From CAJCJE01 sp036494465 (GTDB lineage Bacteria; Actinomycetota; Actinomycetes; Mycobacteriales; Pseudonocardiaceae), in NCBI GenBank assembly GCA_036494465.1, contig DASXOJ010000008.1:1-64000 (forward strand): a stretch of DNA of 64,000 nucleotides. Reading direction: 5' to 3'. Below are positions 53,321 to 61,804 of the stretch, piece after piece; position 1 is the first letter of the stretch, and each line of letters begins with the position of its first letter. Made by a program: the position numbers and the translations under genes. The notes beneath the pieces were generated by a model, which saw nothing but the letters and a program-made list of their open reading frames with translations, did no database searches and had not been told where the DNA came from.

Positions 53321-53848
53321 TCAGCCCATCGTTTTCTGGCCGTCGATGGCCTCGCGGATGATGTCGGCGTGGCCGGAGTGCTGCGCCGTCTCCGCGACGA
53401 TGTGCACCAGCACGCGCCGGGCCGACCACCGGGCGTTCGGCTGGAACCAGGGTGCCTCGGGCAGCGGGTGGTCGGCGTCGAAGTCGGGCAGGGACGCGAC
53501 GAGTTCGTCGGTCCGCTTGGCCACCAGGTCGTATTCGGCGAGCAGGTCGACGAGGGTGACGTCGTCGCCCAACTGGAATCCCGACCCCCATTCGGCCAGC
53601 TGCTCGGGGGTGAAGTCGGCGAAATTGCCGATCGCCGATGGCCCTTCGACGATGAAGGACACCCACTGCCGTTCCACCTGGGTCACGTGCTTGATCAACG
53701 CGCCGAGGCTCAACTCGCTGACGGTGCTGCGCTGCCGGATCTGCTCCTCGGTCAGGTCCTTGACGGTGTGCCGGAGGAAGAACCGCTGCTTGGTCAGCGC
53801 CTCCAGCAGGTCCGCGCGCTCGCCGGTGAGGGTCTCAGTGCTGGTCAT
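53321..53848 (-). CDS. DinB family protein (DUF664-type)
   Basis: A 175-residue four-helix DinB-fold protein. SELSLGALIKHVTQVERQWV and ARRVLVHIVAETAQHSGHAD carry the three histidines that form the metal site. Such proteins are metal-dependent, thiol-linked enzymes of largely unknown activity. It starts 93 bp from the divergent WYL regulator, which may control it. Confidence 0.88.
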   Translation of the reverse strand: MTSTETLTGERADLLEALTKQRFFLRHTVKDLTEEQIRQRSTVSELSLGALIKHVTQVERQWVSFIVEGPSAIGNFADFTPEQLAEWGSGFQLGDDVTLVDLLAEYDLVAKRTDELVASLPDFDADHPLPEAPWFQPNARWSARRVLVHIVAETAQHSGHADIIREAIDGQKTMG

Positions 53849-53941
53849 TTCTGTTGCCTTCCGGGTGAAGAGTTCCTGTTGAGAGCTACGCTATGACCCT
53901 CAGCGGCCACTTTCTGACCGCAATTCGGGGGAACCTGAAAC

Positions 53942-54910
53942 ATGGCGAACACGAGCTCGCGAACGCTGCGCCTGCTGTCGCTGTTGCAGACGCACCGCTA
54001 CTGGCCAGGCCCGGAACTTGCCGACCGGCTCGGCGTTTCGGTGCGCACGCTGCGCCGCGACGTGGACCGGTTGCGCGAACTCGGCTACCCGGTCGAGGCG
54101 CAGCGCGGGGTGGACGGCGGCTACCAGCTGGCGGCGGGCGCGGCGTTGCCGCCGCTGGTGGTCGACGACGAGGAAGCGGTGGCGCTGGCGGTCGGCCTGC
54201 AGGCGGCCGCGCAGGGACCGGTGGAGGGGATCGCCGAGTCGTCGGTGCGCGTGCTGGCCAAGGTCATCCAGGTGATGCCCGCGCGGCTGCGCCGCAGGGT
54301 GGACGCGTTGCGCGCGATGACGGTGCCTGCCACGCCGGGCAGTCAGATCAGCTCTCCGGTCGACTCGAACGTGCTCACCACGATCGCGCTGGCTTGTCGC
54401 GACGACGAGCGGATCCGGTTCGACTACGTGTCCGCGGACAGCCGGCGTACCGAGCGGCATGTGGAACCGCACCGGCTGGTCTCCCTCGGCAGGCGCTGGT
54501 ACCTGGTCGCCTACGACCTCTCGCGCAACGACTGGCGCAGTTTCCGCATCGACCGGCTCAGCGATCCGCGCGGGACCGGCGCCCGATTCCGGCAGCGGCA
54601 ACTGCCCGCCGACGACGCGGCCGATTTCGTCCGCAACGGTGTCGGCATGGGCACCGTGCCGATGCCGATCCGCAGCGAGGTCGTCGTGCACGCGCCCGCC
54701 GAGCACGTGCGGGCGAAAGTCGGCCGGTGGAGCACGGTCGAGGAGGTCGACGCCGACCGCTGCCGGATGGTCATGACCTCGGACAGCCTGGACTGGCCGG
54801 TGATGGCGCTCGGCACGTTGCGCGCCGATTTCGACGTGGTCAGCCCGCCCGAGCTCGTCGAGCAACTGCACGAGTGGGCGGGCCGGTTCGACCGCAGGCT
54901 CAGGGGTTGA
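53942..54910 (+). CDS. WYL-domain transcription regulator
   Basis: A 322-residue regulator. It has an N-terminal DeoR-type winged helix (SSRTLRLLSLLQTHRYWPGP, ELADRLGVSVRTLRRDVDRL), a central WYL domain (LVSLGRRWYLVAYDLSRNDWRSFRIDRL) and a C-terminal WCX-like extension. WYL domains sense ligands or nucleic acids. It is divergent from the DinB gene; its last 11 bp overlap murQ convergently. Confidence 0.92.
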   Translation: MANTSSRTLRLLSLLQTHRYWPGPELADRLGVSVRTLRRDVDRLRELGYPVEAQRGVDGGYQLAAGAALPPLVVDDEEAVALAVGLQAAAQGPVEGIAESSVRVLAKVIQVMPARLRRRVDALRAMTVPATPGSQISSPVDSNVLTTIALACRDDERIRFDYVSADSRRTERHVEPHRLVSLGRRWYLVAYDLSRNDWRSFRIDRLSDPRGTGARFRQRQLPADDAADFVRNGVGMGTVPMPIRSEVVVHAPAEHVRAKVGRWSTVEEVDADRCRMVMTSDSLDWPVMALGTLRADFDVVSPPELVEQLHEWAGRFDRRLRG

Positions 54911-55811
54911 GCGATGCCAACGCGGTGCGCACGTACCCTTCGGCCTTCTCCAGGGCCGCCGCGGCGCGTTTCGGATCGGTGCCCGCGACCAGCATCACCA
55001 CCGCGACCTTGAGGTCACCGTCGGCGGCGGCCAGCGCGTCGGCGCCTTCCTGTTCGCTCGCGCCGGTCGCCTCGCGCAGGATGCGCAGCGTGCGGCCACG
55101 CAGTTTCGCGTTGGTGGCGCGCATGCTGACCATCAGGTTCGAGTAGGTCCTGCCGAAGCGCACCATGGTCGCGGTGGAGAACGCGGTCAGCACGAGCTTC
55201 TGTGCGGTGCCCGCCTTCATCCTGGTCGACCCGGCGATCGCCTCCGGGCCGGTGTCGACCGGGATCGGCACGTCGACCTGCGAGTTCGCCGACGCACCCG
55301 GGTTGGCCGAGACCAGCGCGGTGCGCGCGCCCAGTTCCTTCGCCGTCTCCAGCGCGCCGACCACATAAGGCGTGCGCCCGGACGCGGTCAGACCGACGAC
55401 CACATCGCCCGCGTGCACATGTTCGCGCATTTCCGCCGCGCCCGCGTCGGCGTCGTCCTCGGCGTTCTCGACCGCGCGCAGCAACGCCCCGGCCCCGCCC
55501 GCATGGTGCGGCATGAACCAGTCGCCGGGGATGTTGAACGTCGGGATCAGCTCGGCGGCGTCGAGCACGGCGAGCCGGCCGGACGTGCCGGCGCCCACGT
55601 AGTGCACCCGGGGCCCGCCGCGCAGCGCGGCGACGGCGAAGTCGACCAGTCTGGCCAGTTCGGGCAGGATCGCCGCGACCGCGCCGGGCACGGTGGCGTC
55701 CTCCGCGTTGATCTTGTAGAGGATGTCCAACGTGGACAGTTGGTCGATGTCGGTCGTCGCCGGATTGCGCAGTTCCGTTGGTGAGTCGACTCGAACCATG
55801 TCCGGTGGCAT
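54900..55811 (-). CDS. murQ: N-acetylmuramic acid 6-phosphate etherase
   Basis: A 303-residue SIS-domain enzyme that removes the lactyl ether of MurNAc-6-phosphate to give GlcNAc-6-phosphate and D-lactate. HYVGAGTSGRLAVLDAAELI and PTFNIPGDWF are the sugar-phosphate site; VVVGLTASGRTPYVVGALETA, ANSQVDVPIPVDTGPEAIAG and STRMKAGTAQK follow, then the C-terminal UBA-like region. ATG 55811 overlaps the MurR stop (TGATG). It is part of the muropeptide recycling cluster. Confidence 0.96.
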   Translation of the reverse strand: MPPDMVRVDSPTELRNPATTDIDQLSTLDILYKINAEDATVPGAVAAILPELARLVDFAVAALRGGPRVHYVGAGTSGRLAVLDAAELIPTFNIPGDWFMPHHAGGAGALLRAVENAEDDADAGAAEMREHVHAGDVVVGLTASGRTPYVVGALETAKELGARTALVSANPGASANSQVDVPIPVDTGPEAIAGSTRMKAGTAQKLVLTAFSTATMVRFGRTYSNLMVSMRATNAKLRGRTLRILREATGASEQEGADALAAADGDLKVAVVMLVAGTDPKRAAAALEKAEGYVRTALASLNP

Positions 55812-56743
55812 CACTCGCTGTCCTCCTTGGGCCGTCGACGGCCGTCCTGGCGCACTTCCAGCCTGTGTTTGCCGACCGCCGAATACGTGGTGTCGAGCGC
55901 GGCGAGCGCGGTGTCCATGTGCCGCTGGGCCACGCCGATGAAAACGCAGTCGATGACGGTCAACTGCGCGATCCGGCTCGCGGTCGCACCGGAGCGGAAC
56001 GTCGTTTCCCGAGCGGCCGTGGTCAGCACGTGGTCGGCGACCTCGGTGATCGGGGAGCGGGGGAAGTTGGTGAGGGCGACGGTGGTGGCGCCGCGTTCGC
56101 GGGCTTCGCGCAGGGCTTCCACGGTGTCGGTGGTCGCGCCGGTGTGCGAGATGCCCACCGCGACGTCGCCCCTGCGCAGCACGGCGGCGGAGGTCAGCAT
56201 GATGTGCGTGTCGCTCCACGCGAAGCAGACGCGCCCTATTCTGTGCAGCTTCTGTTGCAGGTCCAGCGCGACGAAAGCGCTTGCGCCGACGCCATAGACG
56301 TCCACCCGGCCCGCGCCGGCGATGGCCTGCACGACGCGATCGAGGCTGGCCATGTTCAGTTGCTCGGCGGTCTCCTCGACCGCGCGCGCGTCCGCGAACG
56401 CGACCTTGCCGACGACCTGGCGCAGGTCGTCGGTGGGGCCGATCTCGCCGCCGAGGTCCCGGTCGAGGTCCCGGTCGCTGCGGGCCGCCGCACGCGCGGT
56501 GTCCGCGGCGAGCGCGATGCGCAGTTCCGGGTAACCGCTGACGCCGACGGCCTTGCAGAACCGGGTCACGGTCGTCTCGCTGGTACCGGCGGCGTCCGCG
56601 ACCTCGGTGATGCTCCGGCGGGACACGCCCGCCGGGTCCTCCAGCACGACGTGCGCGACCCGCTGCTCGGCTCTGGCGAGCCCCGGCAGCAACGAACGGA
56701 TACGGACCAGCGGGCTGGACTCGGTCGAACTGGAAGAGATCAC
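55811..56743 (-). CDS. murR: MurR/RpiR-family regulator
   Basis: A 310-residue regulator. The N-terminal RpiR-type HTH reads RRSITEVADAAGTSETTVTR and FCKAVGVSGYPELRIALA; the C-terminal SIS domain reads DVYGVGASAFVALDLQQKL, VAVGISHTGATTDTVEALRE. SIS domains sense phosphosugars, here most likely MurNAc-6-P. Coupling to murQ (TGATG overlap) supports that. GTG 56743 is the only plausible start and has no clear ribosome site. Confidence 0.92.
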   Translation of the reverse strand: MISSSSTESSPLVRIRSLLPGLARAEQRVAHVVLEDPAGVSRRSITEVADAAGTSETTVTRFCKAVGVSGYPELRIALAADTARAAARSDRDLDRDLGGEIGPTDDLRQVVGKVAFADARAVEETAEQLNMASLDRVVQAIAGAGRVDVYGVGASAFVALDLQQKLHRIGRVCFAWSDTHIMLTSAAVLRRGDVAVGISHTGATTDTVEALREARERGATTVALTNFPRSPITEVADHVLTTAARETTFRSGATASRIAQLTVIDCVFIGVAQRHMDTALAALDTTYSAVGKHRLEVRQDGRRRPKEDSE

Positions 56744-56783
56744 GTGGGAAACTTACTAACTGCACGGTGAGTGGTCAACGAGC

Positions 56784-56820
56784 GTGACTGCCCGGCCATC
56801 CGGCGACGCCGGGCAGTCAC
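56784..56820 (-). terminator. Terminator downstream of the AmiE-like gene
   Basis: GTGACTGCCCGG (56784-56795) pairs perfectly with 56809-56820. It lies after the AmiE-like stop codon on the minus strand and before murR, so murR-murQ probably has its own promoter. Confidence 0.75.
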
Positions 56821-56911
56821 CAAACTCGCTGGAAAAACGTGCCATCCGGGCAAATTCCCCGACCCCGTCGACCCCATGACCCCGCCCACTCTCCGTACCC
56901 AGCTGCGCCGA

Positions 56912-58684
56912 TCAGCGCCAGCTCAGCGCCCAGTTGACCCCGGTGAACGCACCCGGGTTCCGGTTGCCGTCGAGCAGCACCCCGGACGAGTCGCTGACCC
57001 GCACGCCCGCGATGTTGACCCCGCGCCCGGTGTATTCCGGGTCGGTCACGTACTGCCAGCGCACCATCAACTTGCCAGTCGTCGTCGGCAGCATTGCGGT
57101 CACGTGCCACCAGGTCCGGTCACCACCGGAGAGCGAGGTCACCTGACCGGTCGGCGCGCCCTTCCCGGTCACCGTGATCGGCACGTTCGTCCAGGTCGTC
57201 CCGTCCGTGCTGGTTTGCAGGTAGGCGAAGTCGCTGTCCGGCTCGGTGTCGACGAAGGTGTCGTAGCTGATCTTGGCCGGGCCGCTCTTGGGCGCGACGG
57301 TCGTGGTCAGCGTCGCGGTGCTCTTGTCGCCGATGCCCGAGTACCAGGACGGCCCACCGCCCGGTGCCTTGACGGCCATGGCGTTGGCCAGCCCGTCGTC
57401 CGCGGCGACGCGCGCCGGGTTGGTCGAGCCCCAGTTGCGGGTCGGGTGCACCCGGTTGCTGAACTGCAGGGCGACCGAGCGCGACACCGGGTCGATGACG
57501 ATGGTGGTTCCGGTGTACCCGGTGTGGCCCAGCGTGAAGGCGCTGTCCAACCGGCCCATGTACCAGCGCTGGTCCAGCTCGAACCCGAGACCGTGCGAGT
57601 CGCCGGGGTAGTTCTGGTTGTAGTTCTGCTCCAGCATGGTGACCGACTGCTGGCTCAGGATCCGGTGCCCCTGGTAGGTGCCGCCGTTGAGGATGGCCTG
57701 CGCCAGGATCGCCATGTCCGAGACGGTGGAGAACACACCGGCGTGGCCGGCGACGCCGCCCATGGCCCACGCGTTCTCGTCGTGCACCGAGCCCCACACC
57801 AGGCCGCGCTGCGGTTCGCCCGGCCCGAGCTCGTACTCCTCGGCCGCGATCCTCGGCTTCAGCGAGGCGGGCGGGTTGTACATGGTGTCCTTCATGCCCA
57901 GCGGCGCCGTGATGCCCTGGCGCACGAGCACGTCCAGCGTCTTGCCGGTGATCTGCTGCAACACCTGTTGCAGCGTCAGCATGTTGAGGTCGGAGTAGAG
58001 GTAGGTGGTGCCCGCCGGGTACTGCGGCACGGTGTTCATGATCGCGGCGATCCGCTCCGGCATGGTGGCGTACGTCCACAGCGCCGGGCTCGGGTCAGCG
58101 GGCAGACCGGAGGTGTGCGTGAGCAGCTGCTCGATGGTGATGTCGCCCTTGCCGTTGCTGGCGAACGCGGGCAGGTAGCTGGCCACGGTCGCGTTCAGGT
58201 TCAGCTTGCCTGCCTGGATCTGTTGCACAGCAGCGATCGAGGTGAACAGCTTGGACAGCGAGGCGAGGTCGAAGATGGTGTCCGTGCGCATCGGGATCTG
58301 CTGGTCGGCGGGCAGCAGATCGCCCTGCTGGTCGGAATAGCGCAACGCGTACCCGGCCGCCTGCTTGGAGACCACGACGCCGTCGTGGATCAGCATGGTG
58401 ACCTCGCCGGAGAACATCGGGTGCCCGCTGGCCTGGTTCTGCGTCCAGTTCGCTTCCTGCTGCTGCGCGGCCGCGACCACCGACGGGTCGAGCCCGACCT
58501 CCTGGGGCGTGCCGTTGCGCAAGGTTGTCCAGTCCGGCATGAAGCCGCTCTGCGGCTGGTCGAAGCGCCCGAAACTCGGCGCCGGCCAGTTCGGCGCGCT
58601 CGACGAGGCGCCGGCGGGGACCGCGCTCATCCCCGCCGCCACGGCGAGAAGTAACGCGCTGACGGCGATTCTGCGACTGGACAT
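56912..58684 (-). CDS. AmiE/YbbE-like secreted beta-lactamase-family serine hydrolase
   Basis: A 590-residue exported protein (signal peptide MSSRRIAVSALLLAVAAGMS ending at about AGASS). The serine beta-lactamase/DD-peptidase fold has SxxK at S142-K145 (LASLSKLFTS), YxN in TYLYSDLNML and HTG in LGHTGYTGT. A C-terminal beta-domain (~residues 430-590, GDRTWWHVTAML) is extra. The match by context is B. subtilis AmiE (YbbE), an N-acetylmuramyl-L-alanine amidase next to namZ and murQ. ATG 58684 with GAGG is preferred to GTG 58690. A beta-lactamase role cannot be excluded. Confidence 0.82.
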   Translation of the reverse strand: MSSRRIAVSALLLAVAAGMSAVPAGASSSAPNWPAPSFGRFDQPQSGFMPDWTTLRNGTPQEVGLDPSVVAAAQQQEANWTQNQASGHPMFSGEVTMLIHDGVVVSKQAAGYALRYSDQQGDLLPADQQIPMRTDTIFDLASLSKLFTSIAAVQQIQAGKLNLNATVASYLPAFASNGKGDITIEQLLTHTSGLPADPSPALWTYATMPERIAAIMNTVPQYPAGTTYLYSDLNMLTLQQVLQQITGKTLDVLVRQGITAPLGMKDTMYNPPASLKPRIAAEEYELGPGEPQRGLVWGSVHDENAWAMGGVAGHAGVFSTVSDMAILAQAILNGGTYQGHRILSQQSVTMLEQNYNQNYPGDSHGLGFELDQRWYMGRLDSAFTLGHTGYTGTTIVIDPVSRSVALQFSNRVHPTRNWGSTNPARVAADDGLANAMAVKAPGGGPSWYSGIGDKSTATLTTTVAPKSGPAKISYDTFVDTEPDSDFAYLQTSTDGTTWTNVPITVTGKGAPTGQVTSLSGGDRTWWHVTAMLPTTTGKLMVRWQYVTDPEYTGRGVNIAGVRVSDSSGVLLDGNRNPGAFTGVNWALSWR

Positions 58685-58724
58685 GACCACCTCGTCTGTC
58701 TCACCTGCACAGCATGACTCAGGC

Positions 58725-59996
58725 TCATCGATACAACAGGAACGGTTCCCGCTCGGTCCGGAACTTCGCCAGCTCGCCCTGCCAGGCGCCGACGATGTCC
58801 TCCGTGGACGCTCCGGCGTCGTCCATGGTGCGCAGGCGGTCGGATCCGGAGAGGTTGTCGACGTAGTTGTTGGAGGTCCAACCGAAGATCGACGGGTAGA
58901 GCTTCTTCGCGGTGACGATCATGGCGACCGCGGTGCGGATCGCGTCGATCTTGCGCGAATCGGTGATGTGCACCTGTACGCCACCGCAGGTCTGGTTGAC
59001 GAACTTGTCGAAGGTGGGCACGTAGTAGTTCTCCCGGAACTCGACTCCGGGCAGGTTCATGGTGTTGAGCGTTTCCGCCCAGTGCCAGTCGATGTTCGGT
59101 GCGCCGACCATCTCGAACGGCCGGCAGGTGCCGCGCCCCTCGGACATCACGGTGCCTTCGAACAGGCAGGTGCCCGGGTAGATCAGCGCGGTGTCGCCGG
59201 TCGGCATGTTCGGGCTGGGCAGCACCCAGGGCAGGTTCGTGTCGGAGAACAGGTCGTTGCGGTGCCAGCCGCGCACCGGCACGATCTCCAGGCTGGACAA
59301 CCGTTTTCCGCCGGTGTCGCCGGGCAGGAACAGGGCGTTGAACAGCGTCGCCAACTCGCCAGCGGTCATGCCGGGCTGTTGCACGATCGGCTTCAGGCCG
59401 ACCAGCGTGGCGTAGGCCGGGTCGAGTTGGGGGCCGAACGCCTGACCGCCGATCGGGCACGGCCGGTCCAGCACCATGAACGACGCGCCGGTCAGCACGG
59501 CGGCCTGCATGGCCAGGTACATGGTCCAGGTATAGGTGTAGAACCGGGCGCCCGCACCGGCGATGTCGAACACCACCGTGTCCACGCCGGCCTTGGTGTA
59601 CATCCCGGCGAGGTCCTCGGCGGAGGCGTTGTAGGCGTCGTAGACCGGGATCCCGGTGCGCGGATCGGTGTAGTTGCCCTCCGAGCCACCCGCCTGTGAC
59701 GTGCCCCGGAAGCCGTGTTCCGGGCCGAACGCGGCGAGTGGCTTGCTGCCTGCCGCGACCATCGAGTCCACGATGTGGGTCAGGTCGCGCAGCACGCCCG
59801 TCGGGTTGGACAGCACCCCGACCTTGCGACCGGCCAGCTTTTTCCAGCCGTCGGCAGCGAGGACGTCCGCGCCGGGTAAGACGCCGGGCCGGGGCGCGGC
59901 CGGGTCGGCGTCCGCGACACCCGCGTCCGCGACCGCGAGCGCCGGGGCGGCCAGAGCTGATGCGGCGAGGAAGCCACGCCGGCTGATCGGTGACAT
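58725..59996 (-). CDS. namZ: Exo-beta-N-acetylmuramidase NamZ (DUF1343), Tat-exported
   Basis: A 423-residue protein of the DUF1343 family. It starts with a twin-arginine signal (SRRGFLAASALAAPALAVAD). Core motifs: GRKVGVLSNPTGVLRDLTH, GPEHGFRGTSQAG, VDTVVFDIAGAGARFYTYTW and VLDRPCPIGG, with SEGRGTCRPFEMVGAP further on. NamZ releases MurNAc from the non-reducing ends of peptidoglycan fragments. ATG 59996 has GGGAG 5 bases upstream. Together with the AmiE-like gene and murR-murQ it forms a wall-turnover unit. Confidence 0.9.
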   Translation of the reverse strand: MSPISRRGFLAASALAAPALAVADAGVADADPAAPRPGVLPGADVLAADGWKKLAGRKVGVLSNPTGVLRDLTHIVDSMVAAGSKPLAAFGPEHGFRGTSQAGGSEGNYTDPRTGIPVYDAYNASAEDLAGMYTKAGVDTVVFDIAGAGARFYTYTWTMYLAMQAAVLTGASFMVLDRPCPIGGQAFGPQLDPAYATLVGLKPIVQQPGMTAGELATLFNALFLPGDTGGKRLSSLEIVPVRGWHRNDLFSDTNLPWVLPSPNMPTGDTALIYPGTCLFEGTVMSEGRGTCRPFEMVGAPNIDWHWAETLNTMNLPGVEFRENYYVPTFDKFVNQTCGGVQVHITDSRKIDAIRTAVAMIVTAKKLYPSIFGWTSNNYVDNLSGSDRLRTMDDAGASTEDIVGAWQGELAKFRTEREPFLLYR

Positions 59997-60131
59997 GCCC
60001 ACTCCCGCGCGATGCGAATTGGTAATTCATTCCCACAGTCGGCCCAGGATTGGGAAGTTACTCACATCACGGTAGGCAGGTCAACCGCCCAACGGCGGCT
60101 TGTTGCGGTTGCGGCACACTCCGGACATGCT

Positions 60132-60164
60132 GCGGCGCCCGTCGGTCAGACCAACGGGCGCCGC
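60132..60164. terminator. Isolated GC hairpin in divergent gap
   Basis: GCGGCGCCCGT (60132-60142) pairs perfectly with ACGGGCGCCGC (60154-60164). It lies in the ~680-bp gap between divergent namZ and the LiaF-like gene. I see no protein gene in 59997-60677; this hairpin, an operator-like inverted repeat at 60583-60614 and the promoters are all I can name there. Confidence 0.4.
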
Positions 60165-60582
60165 CCACAGCGCGGACGTTCCGGGTTACCAAGCTGCAAC
60201 GATGTCGTATGGCTGGGGTCTCGGCGTCCGGCGTCCCGATACGCAGTCCCTCAACGACAAGCCTCCCGCGGCGTGCTGCGCGTGGGTGCCTGGTGTCCGC
60301 GCACGGAGCTCTGTCGGGGTGGGCCCGGCTCCTCTTCGCTGAGCCCCTGGCCGACCTGAAGTCCGCACGTCCTTTGTACCTCTGTGACCTGCGCTACTAC
60401 AAGAGCTCGGTCGGGTGCACCGGTCAAGCAACCAACGGTGACCAAACCCGCTGGTAACCAGCGATGTAGCGGCTCCGGGGCGGTTGCCGGTACCGCCGCT
60501 CGGGGTGGTCGTGTCACCCACATCGATGGGGGCGTCGCGGTCCGGTCAACGCCACGTGAGCCAATCCACAGTTGCCCAAGAG

Positions 60583-60614
60583 TCTTACTGGCTGTACTAT
60601 TTCAATCAGTAAGA
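60583..60614. promoter_or_regulatory. Inverted repeat upstream of the LiaF-like gene
   Basis: TCTTACTG (60583-60590) and CAGTAAGA (60607-60614) are exact inverted repeats 16 bp apart in a locally AT-rich stretch, 64 bp before the downstream ATG. It has the layout of a regulator binding site over a promoter. Confidence 0.55.
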
Positions 60615-60677
60615 TAAGTTGCAAGGAAGTGACTTAACCCGCGAGGCTGTTGCCCGATTCCACGGAGGAACACAGAG

Positions 60678-61169
60678 ATGAACGCCACGCCTGACAACAC
60701 CCAGCTCAACGCCACCACCGAAGCCACCACCGAGCGCATCCGCGCCGACTACGAACACGTCCGCAAGCTCGGTCACTGGACCGAGGCCCGCGCCTTCGAG
60801 GTCCGCTCCCGCCGCGGCCACGTCGTCATGGACCTGCGCTCCCCGCAGATCCCCGCCGGCGACATCGACATCAACCTCGACCTCGACCACGCCATGGTGA
60901 AGCTGCTGCTGCCCGCCGACGCCGCCATCGACGAGGACGTGCGCTGGACCGGCCGGGGCCGCGTCAAGGACAACCAGGCTCCGACCAAGGGGCAGCCGGG
61001 CCGGACCGTCCGGCTCACCGGCGAGATCCGGCACGGCGAGATCCGGGTCCACCGCGACGGTGTCGCGATCCTGTCCGCGATGTTCACCAAGGAGTACCTG
61101 CGCGACGCGCAGGCCGCCCGCCGCGAGGGCCGCTACCCGACCCTGGACGACCCGGCTCGCGAGGTCTGA
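60678..61169 (+). CDS. LiaF/DUF1707-like beta-helix protein
   Basis: A 163-residue soluble protein with GGAGG before the ATG. After a helical N-terminus (TTEATTERIRADYEHVRKLG), a repeated beta pattern begins: RSRRGHVVMDLRSPQ, DIDINLDLDHAMVKLLLP and GRTVRLTGEIRHGEIRVHR. This resembles the beta-helix of LiaF/DUF1707-type cell-envelope stress proteins. No membrane segment is present. Functional inference is weak. Its promoter region carries the palindrome at 60583-60614. Confidence 0.65.
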   Translation: MNATPDNTQLNATTEATTERIRADYEHVRKLGHWTEARAFEVRSRRGHVVMDLRSPQIPAGDIDINLDLDHAMVKLLLPADAAIDEDVRWTGRGRVKDNQAPTKGQPGRTVRLTGEIRHGEIRVHRDGVAILSAMFTKEYLRDAQAARREGRYPTLDDPAREV

Positions 61170-61382
61170 GCCGCACGCCTGTTCGTTGGCGGGTTTGCCG
61201 ATATGCGCCATTCGAGTGGCTGCCTTCGGTGAACCCGCGCGGTGTGTGCCGTCGCACGCCCGAGGATTTTCCGGCGCCGCGTGCCTGTTCAACCGCTGAT
61301 CCACGAGCACGACCAAGACTCGCTGCGATGTCTATTCGGCAGAGGCGCATGCGTCACCGGGCGTCGGGGGGATACAGTAGAG

Positions 61383-61475
61383 ACGTTCGGCATCGCCGGA
61401 CTGGTTCAGTCCGACCCCCCGGGACTGAACCTATGACGACCCCCGTCCCTCCCCCCTGACGGGGGTCGTCCCATG
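61383..61475 (+). ncRNA. 6C small RNA (two C-rich stem-loops; B11-type)
   Basis: Two strong stem-loops with C-runs in the loops. Stem 1 is GGTTCAGTCC (61403-61412)/61422-61431 with loop GACCCCCCG. Stem 2 is GACGACCCCCGT (61435-61446)/61459-61470 with loop CCCTCCCCCCTG. Six consecutive C in each loop defines the actinobacterial 6C RNA family (B11 in M. tuberculosis). Its place just upstream of the ssd gene matches my memory of B11 next to Rv3660c. A -10-like TACAGT sits at 61373-61378; the ends are approximate. The C-rich loops bind G-rich Shine-Dalgarno regions of target mRNAs. Confidence 0.92.
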
Positions 61476-61804
61476 TCCGGAGTTCGGTAGCGTGCCGATC
61501 GCGTCGCGAAAACCCAGTACTACCAGTCTGAAAATCCGTCGTACCCAATTTCGGCTGGTTCGTTCCGCTCATCTGCGGCTCATATGCGTGGAAGGTAATT
61601 AGTCCCCGCCCCCACTCTGTCAGGACCACCTGACAATTTCGCTGTTGTTCTTTACGCGGGCTCTTGAGTTGTCCACATCTGCGGTGCCCATCCACAAGTT
61701 GATCACTGGTCGTTGTCGGCGTTGCGCATTCACGGAACGGTTGTGCGCAACGAACCGGCGATCGAAGGGCGACCGCCGATCAACGAAAAGGGTTGGGGTG
61801 CAAC
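61471..61804. other. Intergenic region between 6C RNA and ssd
   Basis: About 330 bp without a convincing protein gene. It contains TTGTCCACA (61669-61677) and CCATCCACA (61688-61696), both fitting the actinobacterial DnaA-box pattern, 19 bp apart. It is AT-richer than average in parts (61520-61660) and should carry the ssd promoter. Confidence 0.5.

Noticed and set aside
61354..61695. 113-residue minus-strand frame across the 6C RNA
   Set aside because: It is antisense to a clear structured RNA and lacks coding character.
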